A DNA stretch of 17,878 nt from Verrucomicrobiota bacterium (GTDB taxonomy: Bacteria > Verrucomicrobiota > Verrucomicrobiia > Limisphaerales > UBA11358), in contig JAMFSG010000122.1 in NCBI GenBank assembly GCA_026225155.1, forward strand, positions 1 to 17,878, written 5' to 3'. Made by a program: the position numbers and the translations under genes. Under the pieces are notes generated by a model. The model was not told the DNA's origin, ran no database searches, and worked only from the letters and a program-made list of their open reading frames with translations. This document shows positions 1 through 6,657 of this stretch, in pieces; position 1 is the stretch's first letter; each line of letters starts with the position of its first letter.

Positions 1-131
1 CCATATGTGCCAAACCACATGTTTCCTTCCGACTCCTGGAAAATGGATTGAATGTTCTGGCTTTTTAAGCCGTTCGTTTTGTCAATTTTTTCTATAGCAA
101 AATTACTGTATACAGGGTCTCCGCTAAAAGA
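1..131. other. Unassigned left edge, probable rearrangement junction
   Basis: No complete gene can be supported here. Plus frame 1 runs open from the window edge to a TGA at 49-51 and would give the tail PYVPNHMFPSDSWKMD, which could be the C-terminus of a gene starting outside the window; I do not recognise it. From about 52 to 131 the sequence is AT-richer than what follows and resembles neither the peroxiredoxin remnant at 132-389 nor any other family I know. The start of recognisable homology near 132 marks a likely deletion or insertion junction. Confidence 0.3.
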
Positions 132-389
<258 letters not shown>

Positions 390-452
390 ATTTACGATTT
401 ACGCGCGGCTAGGTTTGCGTTGGCCGCTTGAAGTTGAAAAATCCTAAAAAAG

Positions 453-483
453 TTCAAAGGATTTTGCCGGCACATTTGTCAGA
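453..483 (+). promoter_or_regulatory. ECF-type promoter motif, copy A
   Basis: TTCAAAGGATT (453-463), 11 bases, then TTTGTCAGA (475-483), preceded by an A-rich tract at 446-451. The same two blocks with the same 11-base spacing recur at 771-801 directly before the sigma factor gene. The layout, with an AAGGATT-like -35 and a GTC-containing -10, fits promoters read by ECF sigma factors, which commonly autoregulate. Copy A lies upstream of the inverted repeat at 515-677. It may be a second, distal promoter or the leftover original of a duplication. Confidence 0.5.
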
Positions 484-514
484 GGTTTTAGAACGAACCC
501 ATTTTTATTTTATC

Positions 515-677
515 AACCACGGATAAACACAGATGGACACGGATAAGAAGAAAACAAAACGCAGAGGCGCAGAGAACGCGGAGCAACGTAAAGTGAAAAA
601 TTATCTCTGCGCTTCTTTGCGTTCTCTGCGCCTCTGCGTTTCGCCCCATCCGTGTTTATCCGTGTCCATCCGTGGTT
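515..677. repeat. Large imperfect inverted repeat (dispersed palindromic element)
   Basis: The left end AACCACGGAT (515-524) is matched by ATCCGTGGTT (668-677). Inside, a 23-base segment at 557-579, containing CGCAGAGGCGCAGAG, is perfectly complementary to 619-641. Between the outer and inner arms both sides carry permuted CACGGATAAACAC / GGACACGGAT units. The whole could fold into a long hairpin. I have seen this 'ccacggat...gcagaggcgcagagaacgc' family as a common non-coding repeat in Verrucomicrobiota and Planctomycetota genomes (recollection, not searched). It separates the two ECF-type promoter copies; frames through it are open only by chance. Confidence 0.85.
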
Positions 678-770
678 AAAATTATTTTCCAAAAATGAAC
701 ACTGTTGCCTTGCCAAACTTGCACGGCGGCGGTGTCACTTCGATTTCTTCCACGGTCGGCGAAAAAATAA

Positions 771-801
771 TTCAAAGGATTGCACGCCCGCGTTTGTCAG
801 A
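771..801 (+). promoter_or_regulatory. ECF-type promoter motif, copy B, proximal to the sigma factor gene
   Basis: TTCAAAGGATT (771-781), 11 bases, TTTGTCAGA (793-801), preceded by AAAAAATAA. The spacing and both blocks are identical to copy A at 453-483. Transcription would start about 6-8 bases after the -10 block, leaving only a short leader before the ATG at 821. This location helps fix the sigma gene start at 821 rather than at an in-frame ATG at 695. Autoregulation by the adjacent sigma factor is inferred. Confidence 0.5.
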
Positions 802-820
802 TGGGTTAAACGAAATCCGC

Positions 821-1369
821 ATGGGCGACACAGATTATGACTTGGTGTTGCAAAGCCAGAACGGCGACCCGGCGGCTTTTGAAACGCTGATACGCAATCA
901 TCAACGCATGATCCATTCGCTGACATTTCGGATGACCGGCTCGCTCGCGGACGCGGAAGACCTCGCGCAAGAGACGTTCATCCGCGCCTACGAACAGATC
1001 GGCACGTTTCGCGGCTCGGCGAAATTTTCTACGTGGCTGTATCGCATCGCGTTCAACACTTGCTTGAACTGGCGGCAAAGCGAAGCGCGCCGGTTTCAAC
1101 TTCATGTCAATTGTGGCGAAGAACTTTCGGCCACGCACGCGCATGGCGAAAATGCTTCACCGGAAAATCAAATGAACCAGCAATTACAATCCGCTTTGCT
1201 GCGCCTACCCGCGAAACAGCGCGCCGCAATCGTGCTGACCGTTTACGACGGTTTCAATCACGCCGAAGCTGCGCAAATTTCCGGCTGCTCGGAAACGACG
1301 ATTTCGTGGCGCGTGTTCACGGCGAAACGAAAATTAAAACAATGGCTGGAAAGGGGAATTGAGCCATGA
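821..1369 (+). CDS. ECF-family RNA polymerase sigma factor
   Basis: This 182-residue protein has the two conserved domains of sigma-70-family ECF factors. Region 2 lies at about residues 18-88, with DAEDLAQETFIRAYEQIGTF and KFSTWLYRIAFN. Region 4 lies at about 122-175, with LPAKQRAAIVLTVYDG and a helix-turn-helix around AAQISGCSETTISWRVFTAK. It would direct core RNA polymerase to a small set of promoters. An in-frame ATG at 695 would add 42 residues that do not look like any sigma domain and would place the promoter-like motif at 771-801 inside the gene, so I prefer 821. The next gene begins in its stop codon (ATGA, 1366-1369), so the sigma factor heads the pseudopilus operon and probably controls it together with itself. 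Confidence 0.9.
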   Translation: MGDTDYDLVLQSQNGDPAAFETLIRNHQRMIHSLTFRMTGSLADAEDLAQETFIRAYEQIGTFRGSAKFSTWLYRIAFNTCLNWRQSEARRFQLHVNCGEELSATHAHGENASPENQMNQQLQSALLRLPAKQRAAIVLTVYDGFNHAEAAQISGCSETTISWRVFTAKRKLKQWLERGIEP

Positions 1370-1704
1370 ACGATTTTGAACTGGAATCAAAGTTGAAAAA
1401 AATTCCCGTGCCGGAACGCGCGGAAGAATATTGGGAAAATTTTCCAGCGCAGGTGCGGATCAATTTGCGCCGCCGCGCCGTCATCGCGCCGCCGCGAAAA
1501 GTTTGGTTGCCGCGCTTGATCTGGACGGGCGGATTTGCCGCCGGCATCGCGTTTGGACTTTGGCTCGCGCAGAGCGAACCGGTCAAGCAAGCCTTCAAAC
1601 AGGAACGTCAATTTCGCAAGGAGCTCGCGCAGTTTCCGACGCATCTGCGCATTTTGATGCAGGACGAACATGGGATGCACTATCTCGTCGCGGACAAAGA
1701 ATAA
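1366..1704 (+). CDS. Small single-pass membrane protein, putative anti-sigma factor
   Basis: 112 residues with an ATGA overlap with the sigma gene, implying translational coupling. The N-terminal ~48 residues are charged and cytoplasmic-looking, with PVPERAEEYWENFPAQV at 15-30. They are followed by one hydrophobic helix at about 51-69 (LIWTGGFAAGIAFGLWLA) and a 40-residue C-terminal part. The layout, a cytosolic N-terminus plus one membrane helix directly after an ECF sigma gene, is what is expected for an anti-sigma protein, but the zinc-binding HxxxCxxC motif of ZAS anti-sigma factors is absent and I recognise no named family. The function is inferred from position and topology. A non-regulatory role in the secretion apparatus encoded downstream cannot be excluded. 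Confidence 0.75.
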   Translation: MNDFELESKLKKIPVPERAEEYWENFPAQVRINLRRRAVIAPPRKVWLPRLIWTGGFAAGIAFGLWLAQSEPVKQAFKQERQFRKELAQFPTHLRILMQDEHGMHYLVADKE

Positions 1705-1721
1705 TTTCGCGCAAAATTTTT

Positions 1722-2825
1722 ATGTCATCCGAAATCATTCAAAAAAACAGCGGCGGAAAAGTTTCGGAAACGTCCGCGCCGGAGATTTTGGAAAATCTCA
1801 TCCGCCTCGCCGAACGCACGGGTGCGAGCGACGTTCATCTGCAAATGCGCGGCAAATCCGCCGAAGTCGGTTTTCGTCTCGACGGCTTGATCGTGCCCGG
1901 CAGCGAATTGCCCGCTGAAATCGCAGAGCGTATTTTCGGCCGCATCAAATTTCTCGCACGATTGAAAACCTATCAGGAATCACTGCCGCAAGACGGACGC
2001 ATTTCGCGTGACGAACTGAAATGCAAAAATGACATTCGCGTTGCGACGTATCCAACTGTGACCGGCGAAAAAATTGTCCTGCGCCTGTTCAATTCCACTT
2101 CGATCAAAGCGTTGAACGAATTGGAATTTTCCGAAAGCGCGCGCGTTGAATTGGAAAAATTTCTTTTGCAAACGAGCGGATTGCTGCTGCTCACCGGTCC
2201 GGCGGGCAGCGGCAAAACGACGACGATTTACGCGTGCCTGCGCCATCTTGCCGAACTTGGCGGACGCCACATCATCACCGTCGAAGATCCGGTCGAGCAG
2301 ATCATTCCCGGCACGATGCAAACGGAAATCAACGAGGTCATCGGCCTCGATTTCGCGCGCGCCGCGCGGCATCTACTGCGGCAAGATCCGCAGGTTTTGA
2401 TTCTCGGCGAGATCCGCGACGAAGCCACTGCGCAACTCGCCATCCGTGCCGGTCTTACCGGTCATCTCGTGATTTCCACGCTGCACGCCGGTTCGTGTCG
2501 CGGCGTGTTTGAACGCCTGCTCGCGATGTGCGCCGACCGTTCCGCCGTCGCCAGCGCGGTCGAACTCGTCTTGAACCAGCGACTGATGCGCAAAGTTTGT
2601 TCCGCGTGCGCCGGTGCCGGTTGCGAAACGTGTTTGCAAACCGGTTATCAAGGCCGCTTGCCGTTGGTTGAATCCTTACGCATGGACGAAAACGTCCGCG
2701 AAAAAATCCGGCGCGGCGATTCCGCCGCGCTTGCGCCGACGCAAACTTTGGACGTTGCCGCGCGTTCGCTGGTGAATTTAGGCGTGACGAATGAAACGGA
2801 ATTCAAACGGATTTTTGGTTTATGA
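1722..2825 (+). CDS. GspE/PilB-type secretion ATPase, short form
   Basis: 367 residues. It belongs to the type II secretion / type IV pilus assembly ATPases, cytoplasmic motors that drive pseudopilin polymerisation. Visible motifs in order: N2 domain with ASDVHLQMR and FRLDGL (35-55), Walker A GPAGSGKTT (159-167), Asp box ITVEDPVEQ (185-193), Walker B QVLILGEIRD (224-233), His box HLVISTLHAGS (248-258), and a tetracysteine zinc site C293-C296-C301-C304. The N1 domain that docks GspE to GspL, usually 100-150 residues, is missing, so the protein is shorter than the ~500 residues of classical GspE. The frame stays open upstream to 1431 only by overlapping the previous gene, so ATG 1722, 17 bases after that gene's stop, is the sensible start. 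No strong Shine-Dalgarno sequence is visible. Confidence 0.93.
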   Translation: MSSEIIQKNSGGKVSETSAPEILENLIRLAERTGASDVHLQMRGKSAEVGFRLDGLIVPGSELPAEIAERIFGRIKFLARLKTYQESLPQDGRISRDELKCKNDIRVATYPTVTGEKIVLRLFNSTSIKALNELEFSESARVELEKFLLQTSGLLLLTGPAGSGKTTTIYACLRHLAELGGRHIITVEDPVEQIIPGTMQTEINEVIGLDFARAARHLLRQDPQVLILGEIRDEATAQLAIRAGLTGHLVISTLHAGSCRGVFERLLAMCADRSAVASAVELVLNQRLMRKVCSACAGAGCETCLQTGYQGRLPLVESLRMDENVREKIRRGDSAALAPTQTLDVAARSLVNLGVTNETEFKRIFGL

Positions 2826-2846
2826 AATTTTTTTCAAACAAATCAC

Positions 2847-2914
2847 GGTGGGGCGAGGCTCCTGACGAGCCGGGTTTGAATGACGCTCCGGCTCGCGAGG
2901 ACGCTCGCCCCACC
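2847..2914. repeat. Palindromic element (GGTGGGGCGAG family), intergenic copy
   Basis: The left arm 2847-2872 begins GGTGGGGCGAGGCTCCTGAC and the right arm 2889-2914 is its reverse complement with 22 of 26 bases matching; the loop is 16 bases. It fills most of the 100-base gap between the ATPase and the platform gene in an operon whose other gaps are 25 bases or less. The left arm equals the reverse complement of the right arm of the element inside pdxA (14519-14599), and the right arm equals the reverse complement of that element's left arm. The two are thus copies of one family in opposite orientation with unrelated loops. Confidence 0.9.
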
Positions 2915-2925
2915 AATCCAATTTC

Positions 2926-3936
2926 ATGAAATACGACGAATTTGCCTTTTTCAACCAGCAGCTTGCGGCGATGCTGCGCGACGGCATTCCGCTCGAAGGC
3001 GCGCTGCAACGGCTCTGCCAAGAAATGCGCCGCGGCCAATTGCGCGACGAATTGCAAGCGCTCGAAGCCGATCTCGCCAAAGGCACGCCGATGTCCGACG
3101 CGCTCGCGCCGCGCCAATTGCCCGAACTTTACAAACGCATGATTTTGGTCGGCGTCAAAAGCAACGACCTGCCCGGCGCGCTCACGATGCTCGCGGATTA
3201 TTTTCAACGGCAGAACAGCGTTTGGACGCGACTTAAAAGCATGATGACTTATCCGCTCATCGTAATGTTCGTTGCGTTTTCAATTTCACTGCTGCTGGCT
3301 TTTGCTTGGGGCTGCGTTATCGGCCCTGGTTTCAAAGATGTTTATTCCGGCATGGGAATGATGCTTCCGGGTGCTACGCTATTTGCTTTTCAAACTTTGC
3401 AAGATATTTGGGCATTTCCCATCGTTCTTGGCTTATTGTTTCTTGGGTTGGTGGCGGTTGTCTTTGTGCCAGCCATGCGCGGGAAATTTCTCTGGCGACT
3501 GCCTGCGTTCAAAGAGGCAACCATCTCGCGTATTGCCTCATCGCTGACATTGCTGTTGAAAAGCGGCGTCAATTTGCCGGATGCCATCGGTTTGGTAGAA
3601 CAACTTGAAACCAGTAAAACGGCTGCAGCTGATTTGCAGCAATGGCGGAAAAATCTAGCCGTCGGAAAAACAAAATTTTCTGAAATCGCCGCTACTAATG
3701 AAATTATTCCGCCAATGTTCGTCTGGATTGTAGCCAGTGCGGGCGAAGATATGATTGCCGGTTTCAATCGTGCCGCCGAAATTTATCATTCACGCGCCAT
3801 TTATCGCACCGAGGTCGCGCTTTTTTCGGTGCTGCCGATCGCGTCTTTGTTTCTGGGCGCTGTCGTCATTTCGCAGGGCTTTTTGGTTATCTGCATGTTT
3901 TTACCAATGATTCAAATGGTAAGCAATATGAGCTGA
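2926..3936 (+). CDS. GspF/PilC-type inner-membrane platform protein (first of two)
   Basis: 336 residues with the tandem-domain layout of the T2SF family, whose members form the inner-membrane platform on which the ATPase acts. The first cytoplasmic helical domain is at about 5-108 (FFNQQLAAMLRDGIPLEGAL), followed by hydrophobic segments at about 110-132 and 162-182. The second helical domain is at 195-290 (RIASSLTLLLKSGVNLPDAI) and the last membrane segment at 296-325. The GPGFKDVYSGMG stretch after the first membrane helix matches a similar segment in the next gene. It is somewhat shorter than the usual ~400 residues, lacking most of the N-terminal extension. From about 3290 the wording becomes AT-richer with fewer GC-ending codons than the first third of the gene. 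Its own ATG at 2926 follows the palindromic element. Confidence 0.9.
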   Translation: MKYDEFAFFNQQLAAMLRDGIPLEGALQRLCQEMRRGQLRDELQALEADLAKGTPMSDALAPRQLPELYKRMILVGVKSNDLPGALTMLADYFQRQNSVWTRLKSMMTYPLIVMFVAFSISLLLAFAWGCVIGPGFKDVYSGMGMMLPGATLFAFQTLQDIWAFPIVLGLLFLGLVAVVFVPAMRGKFLWRLPAFKEATISRIASSLTLLLKSGVNLPDAIGLVEQLETSKTAAADLQQWRKNLAVGKTKFSEIAATNEIIPPMFVWIVASAGEDMIAGFNRAAEIYHSRAIYRTEVALFSVLPIASLFLGAVVISQGFLVICMFLPMIQMVSNMS

Positions 3937-3961
3937 CGTTGAATCTGAAGCGCAAAATTCA

Positions 3962-5122
3962 ATGACTAATTTTCTACAATTTTTAGCCGGCATGTTCTGG
4001 TATTCGATTTTGATTTTATTACCAGGCGGCGTGTTCTCGGTGCTTCTGCATTTCCTGCTTTCATTGCCGATGCGTCGCCGCGACCGCGCATTGTTTTTCC
4101 TCGATCTGCTGGAAACGGTTCTTCAGCGCGGACAATCCGTGGAACAAGCCATCCTCTCGGCGGCGGAAAATCACGACCGCGCCATCGGTGTTCATTTTTA
4201 TTTAGTGGCGGCGCACATCGAATCCGGCGACCGGCTCGGCGTCGCGCTGGAAAAAACGCCGGGCTTTCTGCCGCCGCAAGTCACCGCCATTCTTCGCGCC
4301 GGCGAACAACTCGGCGATTTGAAAAAAGTCCTGCCCGCTTGCCGCGAAGTCCTGCGTGTCGCACCTGACACCGTCCGCACGACGATGCACTACATGGTTG
4401 CGATCCTGATGTTGTTCGCGCCGATTGCGTGCCTATTAATCAGCTTGTTGTCAGTGTTCATCATCCCAAAATTCAAAGATGTCGCCGCTGGCATGGGCGC
4501 TAAAATTTGGCCGTTCACGAGTTTTGTTTTTGGGCTCAACGACGCGCACGTTTTGATTATTTTTGAAATGATTTTATTTTTCCTGCTGGCGATGAGCGCG
4601 ATGATTTACATCGGTGGACCGGGTTTCATCCGCTATTTTCAATTTCGCGGTTTTCCGATCATTGATTGGATTGCGTGGCGCGTTCCGTGGAAGCAAAAAA
4701 AATTGCAACGCACTTTTTCCGCCATGCTCGCCGTGTTGCTTGACGGTGGCGTGCCGGAAGCCGAAGCCGTCCGCCTCGCGGGAAATTCCACCGCGAATGA
4801 AATCTGTCGCCACCGCGCCGCACGCGTCATCGCGGCGTTGGAAAAAGGCGTCAAACTTGATGAAGCCGTCCGCGCATTCGATGACAGCGGTGAATTTCAT
4901 TGGCGGCTCACCAACGCATCTCACGCAAATGGCGGATTTCTAGCTGCGCTGCGCGGCTGGCACGAAGCGCTCGACGCAAAGGCATTTCAACAGGAAGAAA
5001 CCGCCGCCCACACCGTCACGAGCGGACTGGTGATTTTGAACGGCTTGGTGGTCGCGCTCATCGCCACCGCGATGTTCGGCATGTTGGTCATGATTTTGAA
5101 CGCAACTTTGGATGCGACATGA
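3962..5122 (+). CDS. Second GspF/PilC-type platform protein
   Basis: 386 residues, again of T2SF-family layout, but with an extra N-terminal membrane helix (about 12-35) before the first helical domain (43-140: LFFLDLLETVLQRGQSVEQA, ILRAGEQLGDLKKVL). Further hydrophobic segments lie at about 146-168 and 196-217, a second helical domain at 245-345 (TFSAMLAVLLDGGVPEAEAV), and a C-terminal membrane helix at 354-380. Its IPKFKDVAAGMG segment parallels GPGFKDVYSGMG in the preceding protein. It starts 25 bases after that gene and its stop overlaps the next start (ATGA, 5119-5122). Two non-identical platform proteins in one operon suggest a heteromeric platform, or duplication with specialisation. 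Family assignment is by motif recognition. Confidence 0.85.
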   Translation: MTNFLQFLAGMFWYSILILLPGGVFSVLLHFLLSLPMRRRDRALFFLDLLETVLQRGQSVEQAILSAAENHDRAIGVHFYLVAAHIESGDRLGVALEKTPGFLPPQVTAILRAGEQLGDLKKVLPACREVLRVAPDTVRTTMHYMVAILMLFAPIACLLISLLSVFIIPKFKDVAAGMGAKIWPFTSFVFGLNDAHVLIIFEMILFFLLAMSAMIYIGGPGFIRYFQFRGFPIIDWIAWRVPWKQKKLQRTFSAMLAVLLDGGVPEAEAVRLAGNSTANEICRHRAARVIAALEKGVKLDEAVRAFDDSGEFHWRLTNASHANGGFLAALRGWHEALDAKAFQQEETAAHTVTSGLVILNGLVVALIATAMFGMLVMILNATLDAT

Positions 5123-5571
5123 AAATTAAAATCCATTCAAGCAATCAGGTCACGAACAGTTGGAGTTCAAGCTTCAGCTTGTTTTCTCGCCGTCGCCGCA
5201 AGCTAAAGCTTGAACTTCAACGGCGGCGCGGCTTTCTGCAAATTGATCTTGTTGTGGCGCTGGCGATTTTGGCCATCGCCATCGTGCCGCTCGGTTTTTC
5301 TTTCGCGCGCGAACGGCAAGTTTTGAAGATCGAATATTTTCACAGCGTCATTAATGAGCTTGTGGATGGCGAAATGGAAATCCTCGCCGCCGGTGAGGCA
5401 AAAAATCTGCCCGACGGCTCACAAAATTATTCCGTCCACGCTGCCGCTGCTGCGCAGCTTCCGCCCGGTCATTTTCAACTGACCAAAAACGGAAATCATC
5501 TGCGGTTCGAATGGCTGCCGGATGAAAAACACGGGCTCGGCGCGGTCGTCCGCGAAACCACGATTCAATGA
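5119..5571 (+). CDS. Pseudopilin, GspI-like, with a repeat-derived leader
   Basis: 150 residues. The prepilin-peptidase signal is RRRG-FLQIDLVVALAILAI, with cleavage expected after G38. The residue at +5 is Asp43 instead of the usual Glu. The hydrophobic helix spans 40-62 and is followed by a small globular part typical of minor pseudopilins; the overlap with the platform gene and the J-like gene behind it suggest the GspI position. The leader is unusually long (38 residues against the usual 6-20), because residues 14-34 are encoded by a palindromic repeat at 5160-5220; without it the leader would be about 17 residues. A start nearer the cleavage site is not available as ATG. The minor-pseudopilin identity is fairly sure, the exact subtype less so. 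Confidence 0.75.
   Translation: MKIKIHSSNQVTNSWSSSFSLFSRRRRKLKLELQRRRGFLQIDLVVALAILAIAIVPLGFSFARERQVLKIEYFHSVINELVDGEMEILAAGEAKNLPDGSQNYSVHAAAAAQLPPGHFQLTKNGNHLRFEWLPDEKHGLGAVVRETTIQ
5160..5220. repeat. Palindromic element inside the pseudopilin leader
   Basis: The left arm 5160-5181 (TTGGAGTTCAAGCTTCAGCT, then TG) pairs with the right arm 5199-5220 at 20 of 22 positions, around a 17-base loop. It lies wholly inside the reading frame and encodes residues 14-34, rich in Ser and Arg/Lys (SWSSSFSLFSRRRRKLKLEL). I recall the GTTCAAGCTT...AAGCTTGAAC arms as a recurrent verrucomicrobial repeat (recollection only). The arm sequence differs from those of the other palindromes in this window. Confidence 0.88.
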
Positions 5572-6071
5572 AATTGCGAACCAACATTTCCCGTTCGCGC
5601 GAGCGCGGCATTTCGCTGATCGAATGCCTCGTCTATATCGCCGTGTTCGCCATTTTGATGAACATCGGCGGCGCAGCCTTTTATTTTTGCTGGGATCACA
5701 CGAAGGCAATCATTTATGCGACGGACGATATTGAATCCGCTTTGCGGGCGGGCGAAGACTGGCGTGCGGACGTGCGCGCCGCGACGGGAAAAATTTCTGT
5801 CGAGACCACGGCGACGAATGAAATCATTCGCATTCCCGAAAATGGAAATGAAATCGTCTATCGCTTTGAATCCAGCGAATTACGCCGAGAAATTCCGGCG
5901 CAAAATAATTTCCGCCTGCTGCTCGCAAAAGTAAAAACGTCGCAGATGAAAGCCGACGACCGAGATGGCGTCCACGCTTGGCGCTGGGAATTGGAATTGA
6001 CGCAACGCCGCAAAGAAAATCATCTGCCACTGCTGTTCACGTTTGAAGCCGTCACAAAAATTGCGCCATGA
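5568..6071 (+). CDS. Pseudopilin, GspJ-like
   Basis: 167 residues with a class III signal RERG-ISLIECLVYIAVFAIL: cleavage after G14, Glu at +5 (E19), and a hydrophobic helix at 16-36. The rest is a globular domain (ESALRAGEDWRADVRAATGK and a basic C-terminus) consistent with GspJ-type minor pseudopilins, which form the pilus tip with I and K. The start overlaps the previous stop (ATGA, 5568-5571) and its own stop overlaps the next start (6068-6071). Processing by a prepilin peptidase encoded elsewhere is required. Identity as a prepilin is strong; assignment to the J position is from order and length. Confidence 0.82.
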   Translation: MKLRTNISRSRERGISLIECLVYIAVFAILMNIGGAAFYFCWDHTKAIIYATDDIESALRAGEDWRADVRAATGKISVETTATNEIIRIPENGNEIVYRFESSELRREIPAQNNFRLLLAKVKTSQMKADDRDGVHAWRWELELTQRRKENHLPLLFTFEAVTKIAP

Positions 6072-6289
6072 AAATCCAACGCCCACATTTTGTTAAAAGC
6101 AGCGAAAGCGGAATGGCCACCGTTGTTTTCATCGCCTTGCTGGCCATCATGATGATTCTGGTCATGGCCGAAGCGCGCGCGCTGATCCACTTGCGTCGCG
6201 AGACAAAGTTTTTGGAACAACAGCAGATCAAACGATTAAATGGTTCACAGACCAACACCGTTTCCGGCACGAATTTGCAATCAAAATAA
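6068..6289 (+). CDS. Short pseudopilin-like protein (GspK-like N-terminus only)
   Basis: 73 residues with a possible cleavage site ESG-MATVVFIALLAIMMILVM (after G15), one hydrophobic helix at 16-35 and a short charged amphipathic tail (LRRETKFLEQQQIKRL). There is no Glu at +5, which is typical of GspK pseudopilins, but GspK proteins normally have more than 250 residues. This looks like a K-position protein reduced to its helix and stalk. It is coupled to the J-like gene by an ATGA overlap, and the stop at 6287-6289 is 3 bases before the next ATG. I see no sign of a frameshifted continuation, as the following frame encodes a different membrane protein. Confidence 0.65.
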   Translation: MKIQRPHFVKSSESGMATVVFIALLAIMMILVMAEARALIHLRRETKFLEQQQIKRLNGSQTNTVSGTNLQSK

Positions 6290-6292
6290 AAA

Positions 6293-6580
6293 ATGAAAGG
6301 CGTCGCCACCATTTCTGAAGTTAAAATCAAGATGCTCAAAGGCTCGTTGCGCTGCTTTGTATTTGGGCTGTTGGGATTGGTGCCGGTGCTGGGCTTGCCT
6401 TATGCGATCAGCGCCTTGTGGATTTCCGGTCGCGTTCGCAAACAGGAAAAATATTTTTGGAATGCGGCCAAACCTTACCGGATTTGGGGCGTAGTTTGCG
6501 CGGCGATCGGAGCGATTCTTTGGAGTGGGATCCTGATTTTTATCATCGGCCATCTTTTGATGCTCATCTACGGCTTTTGA
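6293..6580 (+). CDS. Small two-helix membrane protein of unknown function
   Basis: 95 residues with two clear hydrophobic segments, at about 19-47 (CFVFGLLGLVPVLGLPYAIS) and 66-93 (VVCAAIGAILWSGILIFIIG), joined by a basic loop (SGRVRKQEKYFWNAAKPYRI). It begins 3 bases after the K-like pseudopilin gene and is the last gene of the pseudopilus operon. I recognise the general type, a conserved hypothetical inner-membrane protein with an FWNAA-PYRI loop, but no name or function. The position suggests a role in or near the assembly platform. An internal Met at residue 14 could also serve as start. Confidence 0.7.
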   Translation: MKGVATISEVKIKMLKGSLRCFVFGLLGLVPVLGLPYAISALWISGRVRKQEKYFWNAAKPYRIWGVVCAAIGAILWSGILIFIIGHLLMLIYGF

Positions 6581-6657
6581 CTGCCCGCCTAATTCGTTTG
6601 CAATAACTTTCACATTTGACCTGAGCAACCCGGGTGCAACATATTGATGAGGAACGA

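Noticed and set aside
695..820. In-frame N-terminal extension of the sigma factor from ATG 695
   Set aside because: The added 42 residues do not resemble a sigma domain, and the duplicated promoter motif at 771-801 would fall inside the gene; ATG 821 fits better.
1431..1721. Upstream extension of the GspE-type ATPase
   Set aside because: It would run in another frame through nearly the whole putative anti-sigma gene, and the product is Arg/Ala-rich without family similarity.
2847..2914. Hairpin after gspE as an operon-internal terminator
   Set aside because: No T-run follows, and the same arms occur inside pdxA, so it is a dispersed repeat.
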